Assembly: GCF_002088275.1 (NCBI RefSeq)
Contig: NZ_AQQS01000007.1
Span: 113,466-177,465, forward strand
From: Aurantimonas sp. 22II-16-19i
Lineage (GTDB): Bacteria > Pseudomonadota > Alphaproteobacteria > Rhizobiales > Rhizobiaceae
Reading direction: 5' to 3'
Length of the DNA: 64,000 bases
In this document: positions 37,007 to 51,759 of the stretch, piece by piece
Position numbering within the stretch: position 1 is the first letter of the stretch
How the letters are laid out: each line of letters opens with the position of its first letter
Position numbers and translations under genes: made by a program
The notes under the pieces: generated by a model
The model's database searches: none
What the model was told of the DNA's origin: nothing
What the model saw: the letters and a program-made list of their open reading frames with translations, nothing else

Positions 37007-37962
37007 CAGCGCGGCGCCGGGATCTGTTCGAGGATGGCGGCGAGCACCTTGTCGGGGCTGCGGCCCTCGATCTCGGCGGTCGGCGAGAGGACGACGCGGT
37101 GGCGCATCGTCGGCCTGAACAAGAGCTTCACGTCGTCCGGAATGGCATAGTCGCGGCCGTCGAGGGCCGCCCGGGCTCTGACCGCGCCGCAGAGCCCGTC
37201 GGCCGCCCGGGTGGAGACGCCATAGGCGATGTCGACGTCGGCGCGGGTCGCCCGGCAGAGGCCGAGGACGTAGCGCAGGATCTCGTCGTCGAGGCGGATC
37301 GCATCGACCAGCGCCTGGCCGGCGCGAATCTCCGACAGCCCGGCGACCGGCGCGATGGCGGCCTTGCGCGCATCATGGTCGAGGGGCTGGCCGGCGTGCC
37401 GCCGCAGGATCGCGAATTCGGCATCCTCACCGGGAAAGTCGATCTCGAGCTTGAACAGGAACCGGTCGAGCTGGGCTTCGGGAAGCGGATAGGTGCCCTG
37501 CTGCTCGATCGGGTTCTGGGTGGCGACGACGAAGAAGACGCTGCCGACCGCATGGTCGGTGCCGTCGATCGTCACCCGGCGCTCGTTCATCACCTGCAGG
37601 AGCGCCGCCTGGGTCTTCGGCGGAGCGCGGTTGATCTCGTCCGACAGGAGGATATCGGTGAAGATCGGCCCGCGCACCAGTTCGAACTGCCGCGAACCGA
37701 AGTCGTAGATGTTCGAGCCGATGACGTCCCCGGGCATCAGGTCGGGCGTGAACTGGATGCGCTTGAAATCGAGGGAGAGCGCGGCCGCCAGCGACTGGGC
37801 GAGCAGGGTCTTCGCCGTGCCCGGCGGCCCCTCGATCAGGCAGTGCCCGCGGGCGAACAGCGAGACGAGCAGCAGCTCGACGATCGCCTCCTGCCCCTGC
37901 ACCGCCTTTTCGATCTCAGCGGCGATCCTGTCGCGCAGGGCCCGCAACTCGTCCAAATTCAT
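37006..37962 (-). CDS. MoxR-family AAA+ ATPase
   Basis: 318 residues. Walker [10 protein letters not shown] near residue 44, Walker [20 protein letters not shown], sensor 1 [19 protein letters not shown], and [10 protein letters not shown] near the C-terminus fit MoxR. These ATPases are thought to act as chaperones that mature metal enzymes or envelope proteins. AGGAG precedes the ATG, which lies 47 bases inside the end of the DUF4350 gene. It is the only ATPase of the cluster and so its likely motor. Confidence 0.93.
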   Translation of the reverse strand: MNLDELRALRDRIAAEIEKAVQGQEAIVELLLVSLFARGHCLIEGPPGTAKTLLAQSLAAALSLDFKRIQFTPDLMPGDVIGSNIYDFGSRQFELVRGPIFTDILLSDEINRAPPKTQAALLQVMNERRVTIDGTDHAVGSVFFVVATQNPIEQQGTYPLPEAQLDRFLFKLEIDFPGEDAEFAILRRHAGQPLDHDARKAAIAPVAGLSEIRAGQALVDAIRLDDEILRYVLGLCRATRADVDIAYGVSTRAADGLCGAVRARAALDGRDYAIPDDVKLLFRPTMRHRVVLSPTAEIEGRSPDKVLAAILEQIPAPR

Positions 37963-39304
37963 GCCAGATCTCCTGAATGACGGCCTCGAAGGCGCCGAGC
38001 GCTTCGAGGCGGGAGCGTTCCGTGAGGCGCTCGTCGGTAACAGTGGCGTAGGCGCCTGCGAATCGTTCGCCGAGTTGCGGCGCGCGCCGCGACAGGAAGC
38101 GCGTGAGCGCCGCCGCGTCGCCGCCCGTCTGCCCGCGTGCCGCACCAAAGAGGCCGCTGGCCAGCCCCTCGACGCGATCCTTCACATGCCGGTCGACCAA
38201 CGCTTCGTCGGCCCGCGCCAGCATGAGGATGCGGCGGGACGCTTCGATGGTGCGGCGCTTGGATGCCTCGGCCGGTTCCTCGTCCGCCTGGGGGCGGCCG
38301 AAGCGCCGGCTGCCACGCCACAGCGCGAGGCCGGAGACGAGCACCAGCCCGATCCAGAAAGTGGAGAAGGGATAGACGAAGAAGCGGTCGAGATCGGCCA
38401 GCGTCCGTTGACGCGGATCGTCCCCGTCGGTCTGCGACGGCGCCAAGGCCGGGTCCGGGCCACGGGTCGTGTCGGTCTCGACGAAGACCTTGGCATTGCC
38501 GGCGAAGCTATCGACGAGGGACAGCGCGAGCGCGGCATTGTCGCCATTCGCGAGCCCGGCATTGGTGAAGACGTCGGGATCGGACAGGACGAAGAGGGCG
38601 TTGTTCGATCGCACGAGCGATGCGCCCGTGCAGTCGGCGAGGAGCGTGCCGAGGTCGCGGCCGCCGTCGTCCCGCAGGACCAGGACGGGGCGGCACTTCT
38701 CGTCGAGGGACCGGCTCAGCACCTGGCCGGAATAGAGCGTCGCGGCTTGCGGCAGCACTTCGTCATTGTCGGCATCGTAGACCAGCAGACGGGAAAGCCC
38801 CCGCTCCGGCAGTCGCGCCACCGGCGGCTCGCCGAAGAATGCCATCGCATGCGACGGCACGAGAAGGTCCGGATGCGCGACGCCGCGGCTGACGATGCCG
38901 CCCCGCCATTTCGGCAGCACCGCCAGCACGGGCCCCGCCCGCGCCCGCGCGGCGAATTCGGCCTCAGACAGCGGCCGCGGCGCCAGCGAGCCGCGTTCGT
39001 CCTCGGCCCCGTCCTCTTGCCGCGCTCCCTCGCCGAGGAGCCTCGGATCGTAGATCGGCAGGATGCGCAGGGTGCCGGCCGCCGTGGCGTCGCCGATGGC
39101 AGATACGGTCGGCACGCCTTTTTCGCCGAGCCACCGCTCCAGCCCCGCAAGACCGATCGCGCTGTGTTCCAGGGGTCGCCGCGCGCCGAGGGCGATCAGC
39201 AGCGCGACCACGGCTATCACCACGGCGAGGATTGCCGCCATCCTGACGGTCTCGCCACGTCCATCTGCCGACTTCGGCGAGGTCTCGGATGCGGCGCCCG
39301 TCAT
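37916..39304 (-). CDS. DUF4350 domain membrane protein
   Basis: 462 residues. One membrane span near the N-terminus (about 22-42) and a second near residue 327-345 ([20 protein letters not shown]) enclose a periplasmic domain of about 280 residues, matching DUF4350. A cytoplasmic helical part follows. The ATG overlaps the DUF4129 stop by four bases (ATGA) and its 3' end overlaps MoxR by 47 bases. Known only by association with MoxR clusters. Confidence 0.82.
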   Translation of the reverse strand: MTGAASETSPKSADGRGETVRMAAILAVVIAVVALLIALGARRPLEHSAIGLAGLERWLGEKGVPTVSAIGDATAAGTLRILPIYDPRLLGEGARQEDGAEDERGSLAPRPLSEAEFAARARAGPVLAVLPKWRGGIVSRGVAHPDLLVPSHAMAFFGEPPVARLPERGLSRLLVYDADNDEVLPQAATLYSGQVLSRSLDEKCRPVLVLRDDGGRDLGTLLADCTGASLVRSNNALFVLSDPDVFTNAGLANGDNAALALSLVDSFAGNAKVFVETDTTRGPDPALAPSQTDGDDPRQRTLADLDRFFVYPFSTFWIGLVLVSGLALWRGSRRFGRPQADEEPAEASKRRTIEASRRILMLARADEALVDRHVKDRVEGLASGLFGAARGQTGGDAAALTRFLSRRAPQLGERFAGAYATVTDERLTERSRLEALGAFEAVIQEIWHEFGRVAGPARQDRR

Positions 39305-40104
39305 GCCACGGTCCTGCGCAGGAAGGGCGCCGCGACGTCGAGGCAGCGGTGGTAGCTGGCGATGTCCATCTCGCGGCCGCCGAACAGGACGAGTTCGGTC
39401 TGGCGGGCGAGGCTTTCGAGTTCGGCGCGATGCGACCAGCTGCCGGGCAGGCGCTGCACCAGTTCGCGGGTGGTCAGCGACCGCTTGAGGACGATCGCAT
39501 TGTCCTCTGCGGCGAGTTCCAGGAAGCGCTCGAGCACTTGTCGCAGGCCCTGGCGCGGGTCGCCCTCGCGGCGCAGCCGGGCGATCAGGTCGTGATCGAG
39601 TTCGCCGTCCGGCCGATGGATGACGGTCGCGCCGGCAGGTCCGAGGCGCCGGTCGCGGGGCCCCATCAGGTCGGCAAGCTGGCCCCGGCCCAGCCACAGA
39701 AGGAGGACGAGCAAAAGAACCATGAGGACGAGAACGGCCTTGCTGCCCCATTCGAGCCGCGCGAGGATCGCGCCGGGATCGGCGTCCAGTTGGCGTCGAC
39801 TGGCATCTTCGGCCGCATCGAGATCGGCATCGGGCGAAAGATAGCGGATCTCCGTCTGCAGACGCAGGCCCTCCACCGCTCCCAGATAGGCCTTGCCGGC
39901 ATCGGTGAGCTGCGGTTGAGCTGGCAGTACGGCCGCGGTGCCCTCGTCGGCGAGGACCGGTGCGGGAATGGCGAGCAGAATCGCGGCGACCGCGCAGGCG
40001 GACAGCCACCGGCGATGGCGGCCCGGTCCGCGTCGCTCGCCGGCATGAATGGCAGCAAATCCCGCGCGAATGAGGCACCCCCGAACGATGCCCAGGCCGG
40101 ACAC
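39301..40104 (-). CDS. DUF4129 domain membrane protein
   Basis: 267 residues. A hydrophobic stretch near 34-52 ending in VLADEG looks like a signal peptide or anchor; a second span (VLVLMVLLLVLLLWLG) lies near 122-138. The C-terminal part, GDPRQGLRQVLERFLELAAE to LTTRELVQRLP, is a DUF4129-type helical domain, commonly at the end of transglutaminase-like proteins in MoxR clusters. It is the first gene of the overlapping cluster. Confidence 0.8.
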   Translation of the reverse strand: MSGLGIVRGCLIRAGFAAIHAGERRGPGRHRRWLSACAVAAILLAIPAPVLADEGTAAVLPAQPQLTDAGKAYLGAVEGLRLQTEIRYLSPDADLDAAEDASRRQLDADPGAILARLEWGSKAVLVLMVLLLVLLLWLGRGQLADLMGPRDRRLGPAGATVIHRPDGELDHDLIARLRREGDPRQGLRQVLERFLELAAEDNAIVLKRSLTTRELVQRLPGSWSHRAELESLARQTELVLFGGREMDIASYHRCLDVAAPFLRRTVA

Positions 40105-40400
40105 GGGCGGGCTGCCCGATGTCCGATACGGACGATCGCATCCAAGCTATCGGTCCCGACGCTCCTGGCCAATGCAACAGGTATCGTTCGCCGAAGGCAT
40201 CGACCGCGCCCTGCCGCAGCAACGGTGGCGTGGCCTCTGGCGGCATCGGGCGGGCCCGGTGTCGCCCGCCCGTTCACGCGCTGCAAGAGCGAACGGCTGC
40301 GTTGCTGTTCCGCCCGCATGCGGCCGGAGAGCCGTCAGCGCCGGCGGCGGCCCGTCGACCGAACCGTCCACCGGCATGTCCGGGCGGCGCCCGCCTGCGA

Positions 40401-41168
40401 CTACTTCTTCGGGGCGTTGAAGCGGATCATCGCCTCGTTGAAGACGTCGAGCGCCCGCTTCGAGACCGTCCGCTCCAGCACCTTTCGGACCCGGTGGACC
40501 ACCATCGGGCCGAGCTGCGAGGTCCAGGGCAGAAGAATGCCGTCGCAGAAGATCCTCTCGAAAGTCGCGTCGTCGATATCGAGCGAGACGGAGAAGATGT
40601 TCGACGCGCCGCCTTCGCCGCGCTGGCGGGCGGACTCCGGAAACTGGTCCCAGACATATTTCGGGCCGATGCCGAGCACCACCCGCTGTTTGGCGAAGAG
40701 TTCGAGGTCGTGATGGATGACGGTCTTCGATCCCGCCATGTGCGGGCGCACGAAGAGCGTGTCGAGCAGCGGCCAGGGATGGGGGTGCGCCGCGTCGATG
40801 AAGGCCATCTCGAACGGTCCGAGATCGAGGTCGTCGAGATCGATGCTGCGCTTGAACTTGTGCTTGTGCACCTTGACGCGGCTGCCGGTGTAGACCTCGT
40901 CGATGAGGAAGCCGTTCGGCTTGGTCTTGTCGCCGAAGAAGGTGTCGTCATGGTCGATCGTGTGGACGACGCCGTCGATGCCTGCGTCGTCCATCGCCTT
41001 GGCGATCAGCGCGCATGACATTCCCGACGCCATGCCGAGTTCGACGAAGCTCTTCGGCTTGTGGCGATCGATGAGATCGCGGATGAACAGGGTTTCATCC
41101 ACGGAGACCGAGCCCCAGTTGGGCTTGTGGTACTTCGCGAAGATGGATTCGATCTCGGTGGGTGTCAT
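40401..41168 (-). CDS. class I SAM-dependent methyltransferase-like protein
   Basis: 255 residues. VELGMASGMSCALIAKA near residue 42 is the SAM-binding loop of a Rossmann methyltransferase, VVHTIDHDD holds the acidic residue at the end of strand 2, and FEMAFIDAAHPHPWPLLD with HHDLELF follows the Methyltransf_24/CmcI-like pattern. The substrate is unknown. It stands alone between the MoxR cluster and the atp genes, with nearly 300 bases free upstream of the cluster. Confidence 0.78.
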   Translation of the reverse strand: MTPTEIESIFAKYHKPNWGSVSVDETLFIRDLIDRHKPKSFVELGMASGMSCALIAKAMDDAGIDGVVHTIDHDDTFFGDKTKPNGFLIDEVYTGSRVKVHKHKFKRSIDLDDLDLGPFEMAFIDAAHPHPWPLLDTLFVRPHMAGSKTVIHHDLELFAKQRVVLGIGPKYVWDQFPESARQRGEGGASNIFSVSLDIDDATFERIFCDGILLPWTSQLGPMVVHRVRKVLERTVSKRALDVFNEAMIRFNAPKK

Positions 41169-41674
41169 CAGGTTGCCTTCAATCTGCTGCCGTATTTACC
41201 GATGGAACTTGCGGTGTTCGTCGCTCGCGCATCCTGATCACGCGGCGGACTTCAGCGCCGTGCGCCCGACCGGCCGCACGAGGAACGCTCTAGCACGATA
41301 AGCCGACGCATCGTCACCTCCGAAAAGCGATCCCGTCGCCATGGCTCCCCACTCACGCATCCCGGCCCGTTCCAAGCCATAAACTGCTTCGTCGGCATGC
41401 GCGTGACTGTGCCGCGCCACTGCCCCGCTTGCCAAGTCGTCATCGCGCATTTTTTGGCCGCGAGTCACCACCGTCCGCCGCAGCAGCTTCGGGACGCCGA
41501 CGCCCTGCTGCGTCGACCATGACCGGTCTCTGAATCCCGCAACGTCGAGCATCGAGCAGGGCACCAGAGCGGCGAACTCCCCGCCTCGCGCCTTGACGGG
41601 GGCGACGGCATGCGCTTCGTCCGGCCGCAACAGACCCTGCCCCTTTGCCTTCTCGACATGTCGAAGGATCCCGA
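41169..41674. other. gap before the DUF4345 gene
   Basis: 506 bases. A 130-codon minus-strand open frame (41238-41630) has no family features and starts and ends without support, so I do not call it. Otherwise the stretch holds only the two divergent promoters. Confidence 0.4.
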
Positions 41675-42067
41675 ATGGACTTCTCCCTTCCCACCGACCC
41701 TGCCGGCTGGCTGCCCTTCGCAGCTGCCTGTGTCGCCGCCCTCCTTGGGCTTGCCGCCCTGTTCGCGCCGCGCCTGATGCTGTCGGCGATCGGGCTGGCG
41801 CCCAGCGCCGGCAGCTCCGACGCCCTCGGCGGATCGCGGGCCAGCCTCGCCGGCTTCTGGCTGGGCGTCGGGCTGGTCGGCGCGGCCCTCTACGATCAAC
41901 CCTTCGTTCAACTGGCGCTCGGCGCCGGCTGGCTGTTCTCCGCCTTCGGCCGGCTGGTATCGCTGCTCACCGATGGCGCCACCTTCCGCGCGCTCTTCTA
42001 CTTTGTCCTGGAAATCGTGCTTGCAGCGGCGGCCCTCGCCCCGGCCTTCGGCTTCATTTCCTCCTGA
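41675..42067 (+). CDS. DUF4345-like small membrane protein
   Basis: 130 residues with about four membrane spans and GLGRLVSLL-like features: FAPRLMLSAIGL near residue 33, GGSRASLAGFWLGVGLVGAALY, then FGRLVSLLTDG. This layout fits DUF4345 (about 120 residues, four spans). GAAGGATCCCGA precedes the ATG. Function unknown. It lies 270 bp upstream of atpH but is probably a separate unit. Confidence 0.72.
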   Translation: MDFSLPTDPAGWLPFAAACVAALLGLAALFAPRLMLSAIGLAPSAGSSDALGGSRASLAGFWLGVGLVGAALYDQPFVQLALGAGWLFSAFGRLVSLLTDGATFRALFYFVLEIVLAAAALAPAFGFISS

Positions 42068-42337
42068 GCGGACTTCGCCCGCCCGGCGATATGGTCGAGG
42101 CCACCGCGCCTCAGCAGCGGAAGCGCCGTGAATAACCCTCAAAAGCCGTCCGATTGCCTGCCCGAAGCGTGTTGTCGCGGTCAAATCCCTATGCTAGACG
42201 GACGCAGCCTGAAGGGGGAGGGCCGGCATCTCGTTGGCAATCCGCTTGGCATCCAACCAACGGTTTCAAGACCTTGCGGCGCGGGGACAATCCGGTGCGG
42301 CAGGGAGTTGAAGAACGCGAAAGAGAAACGGTCGTCC

Positions 42338-42897
42338 GTGGCACAATCATCCTCTCCCGTTTCGGGGGTCGCAGACCGCTACGCCCAGTCCCTGTTCGAA
42401 CTCGCACTCGATGAGAATTCGCTCGAGACGGTCGAGTCCGAGCTCGATTCCTTCGAAGGCCTGATCCGTGACAATGCCGATTTCCGCCGTCTGGTGGAAA
42501 GCCCGGCCTTCTCATCGGACGAGCAGCTCCGTGCCATCGCGGCGATCGTCGTCGAAGTCGGCGCGAGCCCGCTCACCAGCAATTTCCTGAAGGTCGTCGC
42601 GGCGAATCGGCGGTTGTTCGTTCTCCCCAGCATGATCCGGCGGTTCCGCGAGCTCACGGCCGAGCACCGCGGCGAGGTCGAGGTCGAGGTGACGAGCGCC
42701 CATCCGCTCGACGAGGGGCAGCGCAGCGCCCTCTCGGAGGCGGTGTCGTCTTACGCCGGAAAGACCGTGACGATGCGCGAGACCGTCGACTCGGCGATCC
42801 TCGGTGGACTGATCGTGAAGATCGGCTCGCGCCAGATCGACACCTCGCTCCGCTCCAAACTCAATTCGCTCAAGCTTGCACTGAAAGAGGTCGGCTG

Positions 42898-42898
<1 letters not shown>
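42338..42898 (+). CDS. atpH: ATP synthase F1 subunit delta
   Basis: 186 residues, the usual length, from GTG ([20 protein letters not shown]). [15 protein letters not shown] begins the OSCP N-terminal helix bundle, and [20 protein letters not shown] is the conserved C-terminal segment. It joins F1 to the peripheral stalk. There is no nearby ATG that fits; the open frame upstream is not conserved-looking. The TGA and the atpA ATG overlap (TGATG). Confidence 0.95.
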
Positions 42899-44427
<1,529 letters not shown>

Positions 44428-44446
44428 TCCGGAAAACGAGGCTGAA

Positions 44447-44470
44447 GGCCTTGCCCTGAGGGGCAAGGCC
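44447..44470 (+). promoter_or_regulatory. intercistronic hairpin between atpA and atpG
   Basis: GGCCTTGCCC, loop TGAG, GGGCAAGGCC: a perfect 10-bp stem with no T-run. It may adjust the relative stability or translation of the alpha and gamma messages, since the two subunits are needed at a 3:1 ratio. Confidence 0.65.
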
Positions 44471-44496
44471 GAGCCAGCGGGAGACTGCGCCAGACC

Positions 44497-45378
44497 ATGG
44501 CATCACTGAAGGACCTTCGAAACCGCATCGCGTCGGTCAAATCCACGCAGAAGATCACCAAGGCCATGCAGATGGTCGCGGCGGCCAAGCTGCGTCGGGC
44601 CGAGGACGCGGCGGCCGCGGCGAGGCCCTATGCCGACCGCATGGCCTCGGTTCTCGCCAACATCGCCGGCGCCGTCGAAGGCGACGGCCCGCCGCTGATG
44701 GTCGGTACCGGCAAGGACGACGTGCACCTGCTCGTCGTCTTCACCGCCGAGCGCGGCCTCTGCGGTGGCTTCAACGCCTCGATCATCAAGCACGCGCGCC
44801 AGCATCAGCGCCGGCTCGAGGCCGAGGGCAAGACCGTCAAGTTTTTCGCCGTCGGCAAGAAGGCGTGGGACATGATGCGCCGCGACCTGTCCGGCAAGAT
44901 CGTCGAGCGGATCGACTTCCGCGAGGTCAAGCAGATCGGCTTCGATCAGGCGGACACGCTCGGCGACAAGATCATGGAGCTCTTCGCCAAGGGCGAGTTC
45001 GACGTCTGCACGATCTTCTACTCGGCGTTCCAGAACGTCATCACCCAGGTGCCGACGGGCCAGCAGGTGATCCCGGCCGATCTCTCGGGGGCCGGGCACG
45101 ACAACGGCAGCGCGAGCGTCGCCGCGGTCTATGAATACGAGCCGGAACCGGCCGCCATTCTCGACGCGCTGATCCCGCGCAACATCAAGGTCCAGATCCT
45201 CCACGCCATGCTCGAGAACGCAGCCTCCGAACAGGGTGCGCGGATGAGCGCCATGGACAACGCGACGCGCAACGCCGGCGAAATGATCGACAAGCTGTCG
45301 GTCTCCTACAACCGCCAGCGCCAGGCGCAGATCACGACGGAACTGGTCGAAATCATTTCGGGCGCCGAAGCGCTCTGA
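44497..45378 (+). CDS. atpG: ATP synthase F1 subunit gamma
   Basis: 293 residues. The N-terminal helix [18 protein letters not shown] and the C-terminal helix with [18 protein letters not shown] are the coiled-coil rotor. ERGLCGGFN near residue 86 is conserved. An alphaproteobacterial insertion follows in the middle ([17 protein letters not shown] region). Order atpHAGD. Confidence 0.97.
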   Translation: MASLKDLRNRIASVKSTQKITKAMQMVAAAKLRRAEDAAAAARPYADRMASVLANIAGAVEGDGPPLMVGTGKDDVHLLVVFTAERGLCGGFNASIIKHARQHQRRLEAEGKTVKFFAVGKKAWDMMRRDLSGKIVERIDFREVKQIGFDQADTLGDKIMELFAKGEFDVCTIFYSAFQNVITQVPTGQQVIPADLSGAGHDNGSASVAAVYEYEPEPAAILDALIPRNIKVQILHAMLENAASEQGARMSAMDNATRNAGEMIDKLSVSYNRQRQAQITTELVEIISGAEAL

Positions 45379-46844
<1,466 letters not shown>

Positions 46845-46845
<1 letters not shown>

Positions 46846-47060
46846 TGCGAAACGATCGCGGCCTTCGCCTGGAGGACGCGATCAACGAGACCTGCCCGTG
46901 GTCGGGAAATCCGATCGCGGGCGATTCTCTGACGACTTACAACGACGCGGTCGTCGGCTTCTGCAATCCCGGCTGCCGCGACAAGTTCGAAACGGCGGTT
47001 CGGCATTTCGAGGCCGCCGCGAAGGAACCAAAGACCGATGGCCGACAGCTTCCAGTTTGA
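46845..47060 (+). CDS. small TRASH/YHS-type metal-site protein between atpD and atpC
   Basis: 71 residues. CPWSGNPIAGDS near residue 18 and GFCNPGCRDKF near residue 39 give C-X22-C-X3-C, the spacing of the TRASH domain, a treble-clef-like metal-binding fold related to YHS. The start shares a base with the atpD stop and the end overlaps the atpC start by 23 bases, so it is coupled to both genes. Small proteins with this motif are sometimes labelled glutathione S-transferase in databases; nothing here supports that. Function unknown; zinc or copper binding is inferred. The overlap with atpC could also mean it is a conserved leader. Confidence 0.75.
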
Positions 47061-47442
47061 ACTCGTCTCCCCGGAAAAGCTCCTGATGTCGGAGGCCGTC
47101 ACGGCGGTCTCTGTACCGGGAACAGAGGGCTTCTTCACCGTGATGGCCAACCACGCACCGGTGATGACGACACTGAAGCCCGGGATCGTCGTTGTGACGC
47201 CCGAAGGCGGAGCGGAGCGCCGCATCTTCGTGCGCGGTGGTTTCGCCGACGTCAACGAGAGCGGCCTTACGCTCCTCGCCGAACATGCCGAGCCTGCCGA
47301 GAAGGTCGACATGAAGGCTCTCGACCAGAGCATCCGGGACGCCGAGGAAGACGTCGCCGATGCGGAGACGGCCGAGGCGAAGACCAGTGCCCAGCACAGG
47401 CTCGACCAGCTGAAGGAAGCCCGGGCGGCTCTGGCCGGCTGA
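47038..47442 (+). CDS. atpC: ATP synthase F1 subunit epsilon
   Basis: 134 residues. SFQFELVSPEKLLMSEAV, PGTEGFFTVMANHAPVMTTL and the FVRGGFADVNESGLTLLAE part form the beta-sandwich; the C-terminal helices (about 90-134) are the regulatory part. It regulates ATP hydrolysis by F1. Its ATG lies 22 bases before the end of the preceding TRASH-type gene. A terminator follows 36 bases after the stop. Confidence 0.96.
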   Translation: MADSFQFELVSPEKLLMSEAVTAVSVPGTEGFFTVMANHAPVMTTLKPGIVVVTPEGGAERRIFVRGGFADVNESGLTLLAEHAEPAEKVDMKALDQSIRDAEEDVADAETAEAKTSAQHRLDQLKEARAALAG

Positions 47443-47478
47443 CGGCGACCTCCTCGGTCCGCTCCTTGCGGAATTGCT

Positions 47479-47512
47479 GGCCCGGCGCAAACGCGATCCG
47501 GGCCTTTTCTTT
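47479..47512 (+). terminator. rho-independent terminator of the atp genes
   Basis: GGCCCGG, a 12-base loop and CCGGGCC form a 7-bp stem followed by TTTTCTTT, just after atpC. Confidence 0.85.
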
Positions 47513-47576
47513 GCGTGAGTGACTGAATCGACGTCCGTCGACACAGGTGAGACCGACAAGACGTTTGGCCGAGCCT

Positions 47577-47620
47577 CCTCATTGAGCGAGGGCCTCGGCC
47601 TCATTGAGCGAGGGCCTCGG
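47577..47620. repeat. 22-bp perfect tandem duplication
   Basis: The unit CCTCATTGAGCGAGGGCCTC plus GG occurs twice back to back (47577-47598 and 47599-47620), in the leader upstream of the DUF805 gene. It looks like recent slippage. Confidence 0.85.
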
Positions 47621-47758
47621 CGCTTTACCAGGACGGCATCGGCACGGAACTCGTGCACCCCATCCCTCCGTTACGACGAGACCCGTTCGGCGCCCTCTAT
47701 ACGGTTTCCTTACGCAAGGGAGCCAGCATCGATCCATGGTCGGTCTGGAGTGGCGGCG

Positions 47759-48565
47759 GTGTCTCGATTTTTCAGCTTTCACGGGCGTATCGGCCGAGCG
47801 ACCTGGTGGCTCGGCCTGCTCTTCAGCGCGGGCCTCGTCGGCCTGGGCTTCGCTGCGCTGCTCCTGGCGGCGAACCAGAGCGGGGAAAGCCTGCTGATCG
47901 CGGTCTTCGGCGTCCTCCTCATCGTCGCACAGTTCTGGATCGGAGCGGCGACGACGGTCTGCCGGCTCCACGACTTGGACTATAGCGGCTTCGTCGCGCT
48001 GCTCTGCCTCGTGCCGGTCGCCGGGACGGTGATCATGATCCTGTGTGCGTTCAAGGCCGGCACGCCCGGATGGAACGAATACGGGCCGTCACGCGATCGC
48101 AGCGGCTACGGAGATCTCGGCGAGGCGCTGGAAGCCTTCGACGAGCCGGCGGCGGCGGCGGGCGGGTCGCCGCGGCTCGCCTGGCCGACCGACACGGGCA
48201 GGCCCCAGGTGAGGATGCATCCCGGCCAGAAACGCGCCAAGCCCACCGGGCTGGCTCAGCGTCCCGTCGGGGCGATGACGAGAGCATGCCGCGGCCGGCC
48301 TTCGGGCGGCGCGGCTATTCGGCCTGATAGCGCACAGCCTCGCCCGGCGCGCCGCCCGCCACCCCCGTCCCCCCGCCAACGCCGGGTGACGCGGCGGCTT
48401 CAGACGGTCATCCCGACGTTCGCCCAGCACCCTGTCCCGGCGGGTCGAGAGCATCTGCGACAAGATAGACCACCTGGCTCCGGAACATGCGAGCACGCAC
48501 TGCCGTTTCACCTGCATCGGTCACCCCGTCTGCGGTGGCACTGTTGGAGCAATGACAATGGTTGA
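47759..48565 (+). CDS. DUF805 membrane protein; C-terminal part may be frameshifted
   Basis: RFFSFHGRIGRATWW at the start, CRLHDLDYSGF near residue 70 and FKAGTPGWNEYGP near residue 105 are the DUF805 hallmarks, with four membrane spans between. I chose GTG at 47759, eight bases after GGAG; the open frame upstream is unsupported. The core ends near residue 115, yet the frame runs on for about 150 proline- and arginine-rich residues with no relation to the family and reaches into csbD. In the +1 frame the sequence ends DDESMPRPAFGRRGYSA at 48327, an ending typical of related proteins. A frameshift near 48270, real or a sequencing error, is likely. Confidence 0.65.
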   Translation: MSRFFSFHGRIGRATWWLGLLFSAGLVGLGFAALLLAANQSGESLLIAVFGVLLIVAQFWIGAATTVCRLHDLDYSGFVALLCLVPVAGTVIMILCAFKAGTPGWNEYGPSRDRSGYGDLGEALEAFDEPAAAAGGSPRLAWPTDTGRPQVRMHPGQKRAKPTGLAQRPVGAMTRACRGRPSGGAAIRPDSAQPRPARRPPPPSPRQRRVTRRLQTVIPTFAQHPVPAGREHLRQDRPPGSGTCEHALPFHLHRSPRLRWHCWSNDNG

Positions 48566-48746
48566 CAAGAACGAGATCTCGGGCGCGGCCAAGGAACTGG
48601 GCGGCAAGGTCAAGGAAGTCGCCGGCAAGGCCACCGGCAACGGCCGCATGGAGGCCGATGGCAAGATGGATCAGGTCGAAGGCAAGACCGAGAAGAACTA
48701 CGGCAAGGTCAAGGATGCCGTGAAGGACCAGACCGGCACGCACTGA
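48558..48746 (+). CDS. CsbD-family stress protein
   Basis: 62 residues: MVDKNEISGAAKELGGKVKE and the second, similar helix-forming half (QVEGKTEKNYGKVKDAVKD). GGAG lies eight bases upstream of this ATG; another ATG two codons earlier is possible. CsbD-like proteins are small, charged, stress-induced and of unknown action. The gene ends shortly before a hairpin terminator. Confidence 0.9.
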   Translation: MVDKNEISGAAKELGGKVKEVAGKATGNGRMEADGKMDQVEGKTEKNYGKVKDAVKDQTGTH

Positions 48747-48776
48747 CCGCGACCGTGATCGTTCGAGCATGATTCG

Positions 48777-48807
48777 GCGGCCGTCCCGGCATAGGGCGGC
48801 CGCTTTT
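48777..48807 (+). terminator. terminator of the csbD-like gene
   Basis: GCGGCCG-T-CCC pairs with GGGCGGCCGC (10 bp, one bulged T) and is followed by TTTT. Confidence 0.75.
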
Positions 48808-49140
48808 GCGTTGCGGCCGATGGCGAGGCTGCCCCTCCCCTGCACGGTCGGTCCGCGCCTCGTTTTCTTCGACAGGACTGGCGTCGTCCGGTCAGATTTC
48901 CCCTTTTGGCCCTTGGTTGTTGCGAGCGGCGGCGCTGCCTGCGCAAGGGCGTTCGAGGCACCTCCGCCTGAAGGGGCGCGTTCATCGGCCACCACCGAAT
49001 CCTTCACCCGCACCACTTGCGATGTGCGTTCAACCGTTTAGTTTAGAGTGGATCAAATCAGGGCAGGCAGGTTCGCGCGCAGGCGGATGAGTCCGCACGT
49101 GAGTCGGACGCCCGTCTGAACGAGCGACCAGGAGACGAAC
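48808..49140. other. gap before the molybdenum hydroxylase genes
   Basis: 333 bases with no supportable gene; the promoter of the iorAB-like operon should lie here. No clear -35/-10 pair or operator could be set. Confidence 0.45.
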
Positions 49141-49599
49141 GTGGTCACCTTCACTCTCAACGGCACGGAAACTTCGTTTGACGGCGATCCGGACACGCCC
49201 CTCCTCTGGGTGATCCGAGACGCGGCGCGACTGACCGGCACGAAATACGGCTGCGGCATCGCCCAGTGCGGTGCCTGCACCGTGCATGTCGACGGTTCGA
49301 CCCGGCGCTCCTGCGTCACCCCCATCTCCACCCTCGAGGGATCGAGCGTGACGACGATCGAGGGGGTCGAGGGCACCGAAGCAGAGGCCGTCCAGGCGGC
49401 CTGGCGGGCGATCGACGTGCCGCAATGCGGCTACTGCCAGTCGGGCCAGATCATGTCGGCGATCTCGCTCCTGCAGTTCACGCCCAACCCAACCGACGAC
49501 GACATCGACGGCGCGATGGCCGGCAACATCTGTCGCTGCGCCACCTATCAGCGCATCCGCCAGGCGATCCACGACGCCGCCAAGACGATGGAGGGCTGA
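49141..49599 (+). CDS. (2Fe-2S) subunit of a xanthine oxidase-family hydroxylase (IorA-like)
   Basis: 152 residues from GTG with AGGAGA upstream. The plant-type [2Fe-2S] motif is [16 protein letters not shown] with the fourth cysteine in RRSC; the second cluster is [10 protein letters not shown] plus [11 protein letters not shown]. It passes electrons from the molybdenum site. The partner subunit starts three bases after its stop. It is named after isoquinoline 1-oxidoreductase alpha; aldehyde and nicotinate oxidising enzymes share the pattern. Confidence 0.92.
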   Translation: MVTFTLNGTETSFDGDPDTPLLWVIRDAARLTGTKYGCGIAQCGACTVHVDGSTRRSCVTPISTLEGSSVTTIEGVEGTEAEAVQAAWRAIDVPQCGYCQSGQIMSAISLLQFTPNPTDDDIDGAMAGNICRCATYQRIRQAIHDAAKTMEG

Positions 49600-49602
49600 G
49601 CC

Positions 49603-51759
<2,157 letters not shown>

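Noticed and set aside
41238..41630. A 130-codon minus-strand open frame before the DUF4345 gene
   Set aside because: No domain, signal or membrane feature and no start signal; in high-GC DNA such frames are common by chance.
42068..42337. A sigma-70 promoter for the atp genes around GTTGTCGCGG and TATGCT
   Set aside because: The spacing between the two boxes is too short for a normal promoter.
47519..47758. An N-terminal extension of the DUF805 protein from GTG at 47519
   Set aside because: It contains the 22-bp tandem duplication and has no similarity to the family, whose proteins begin at the RFFSFHGRIGR segment.
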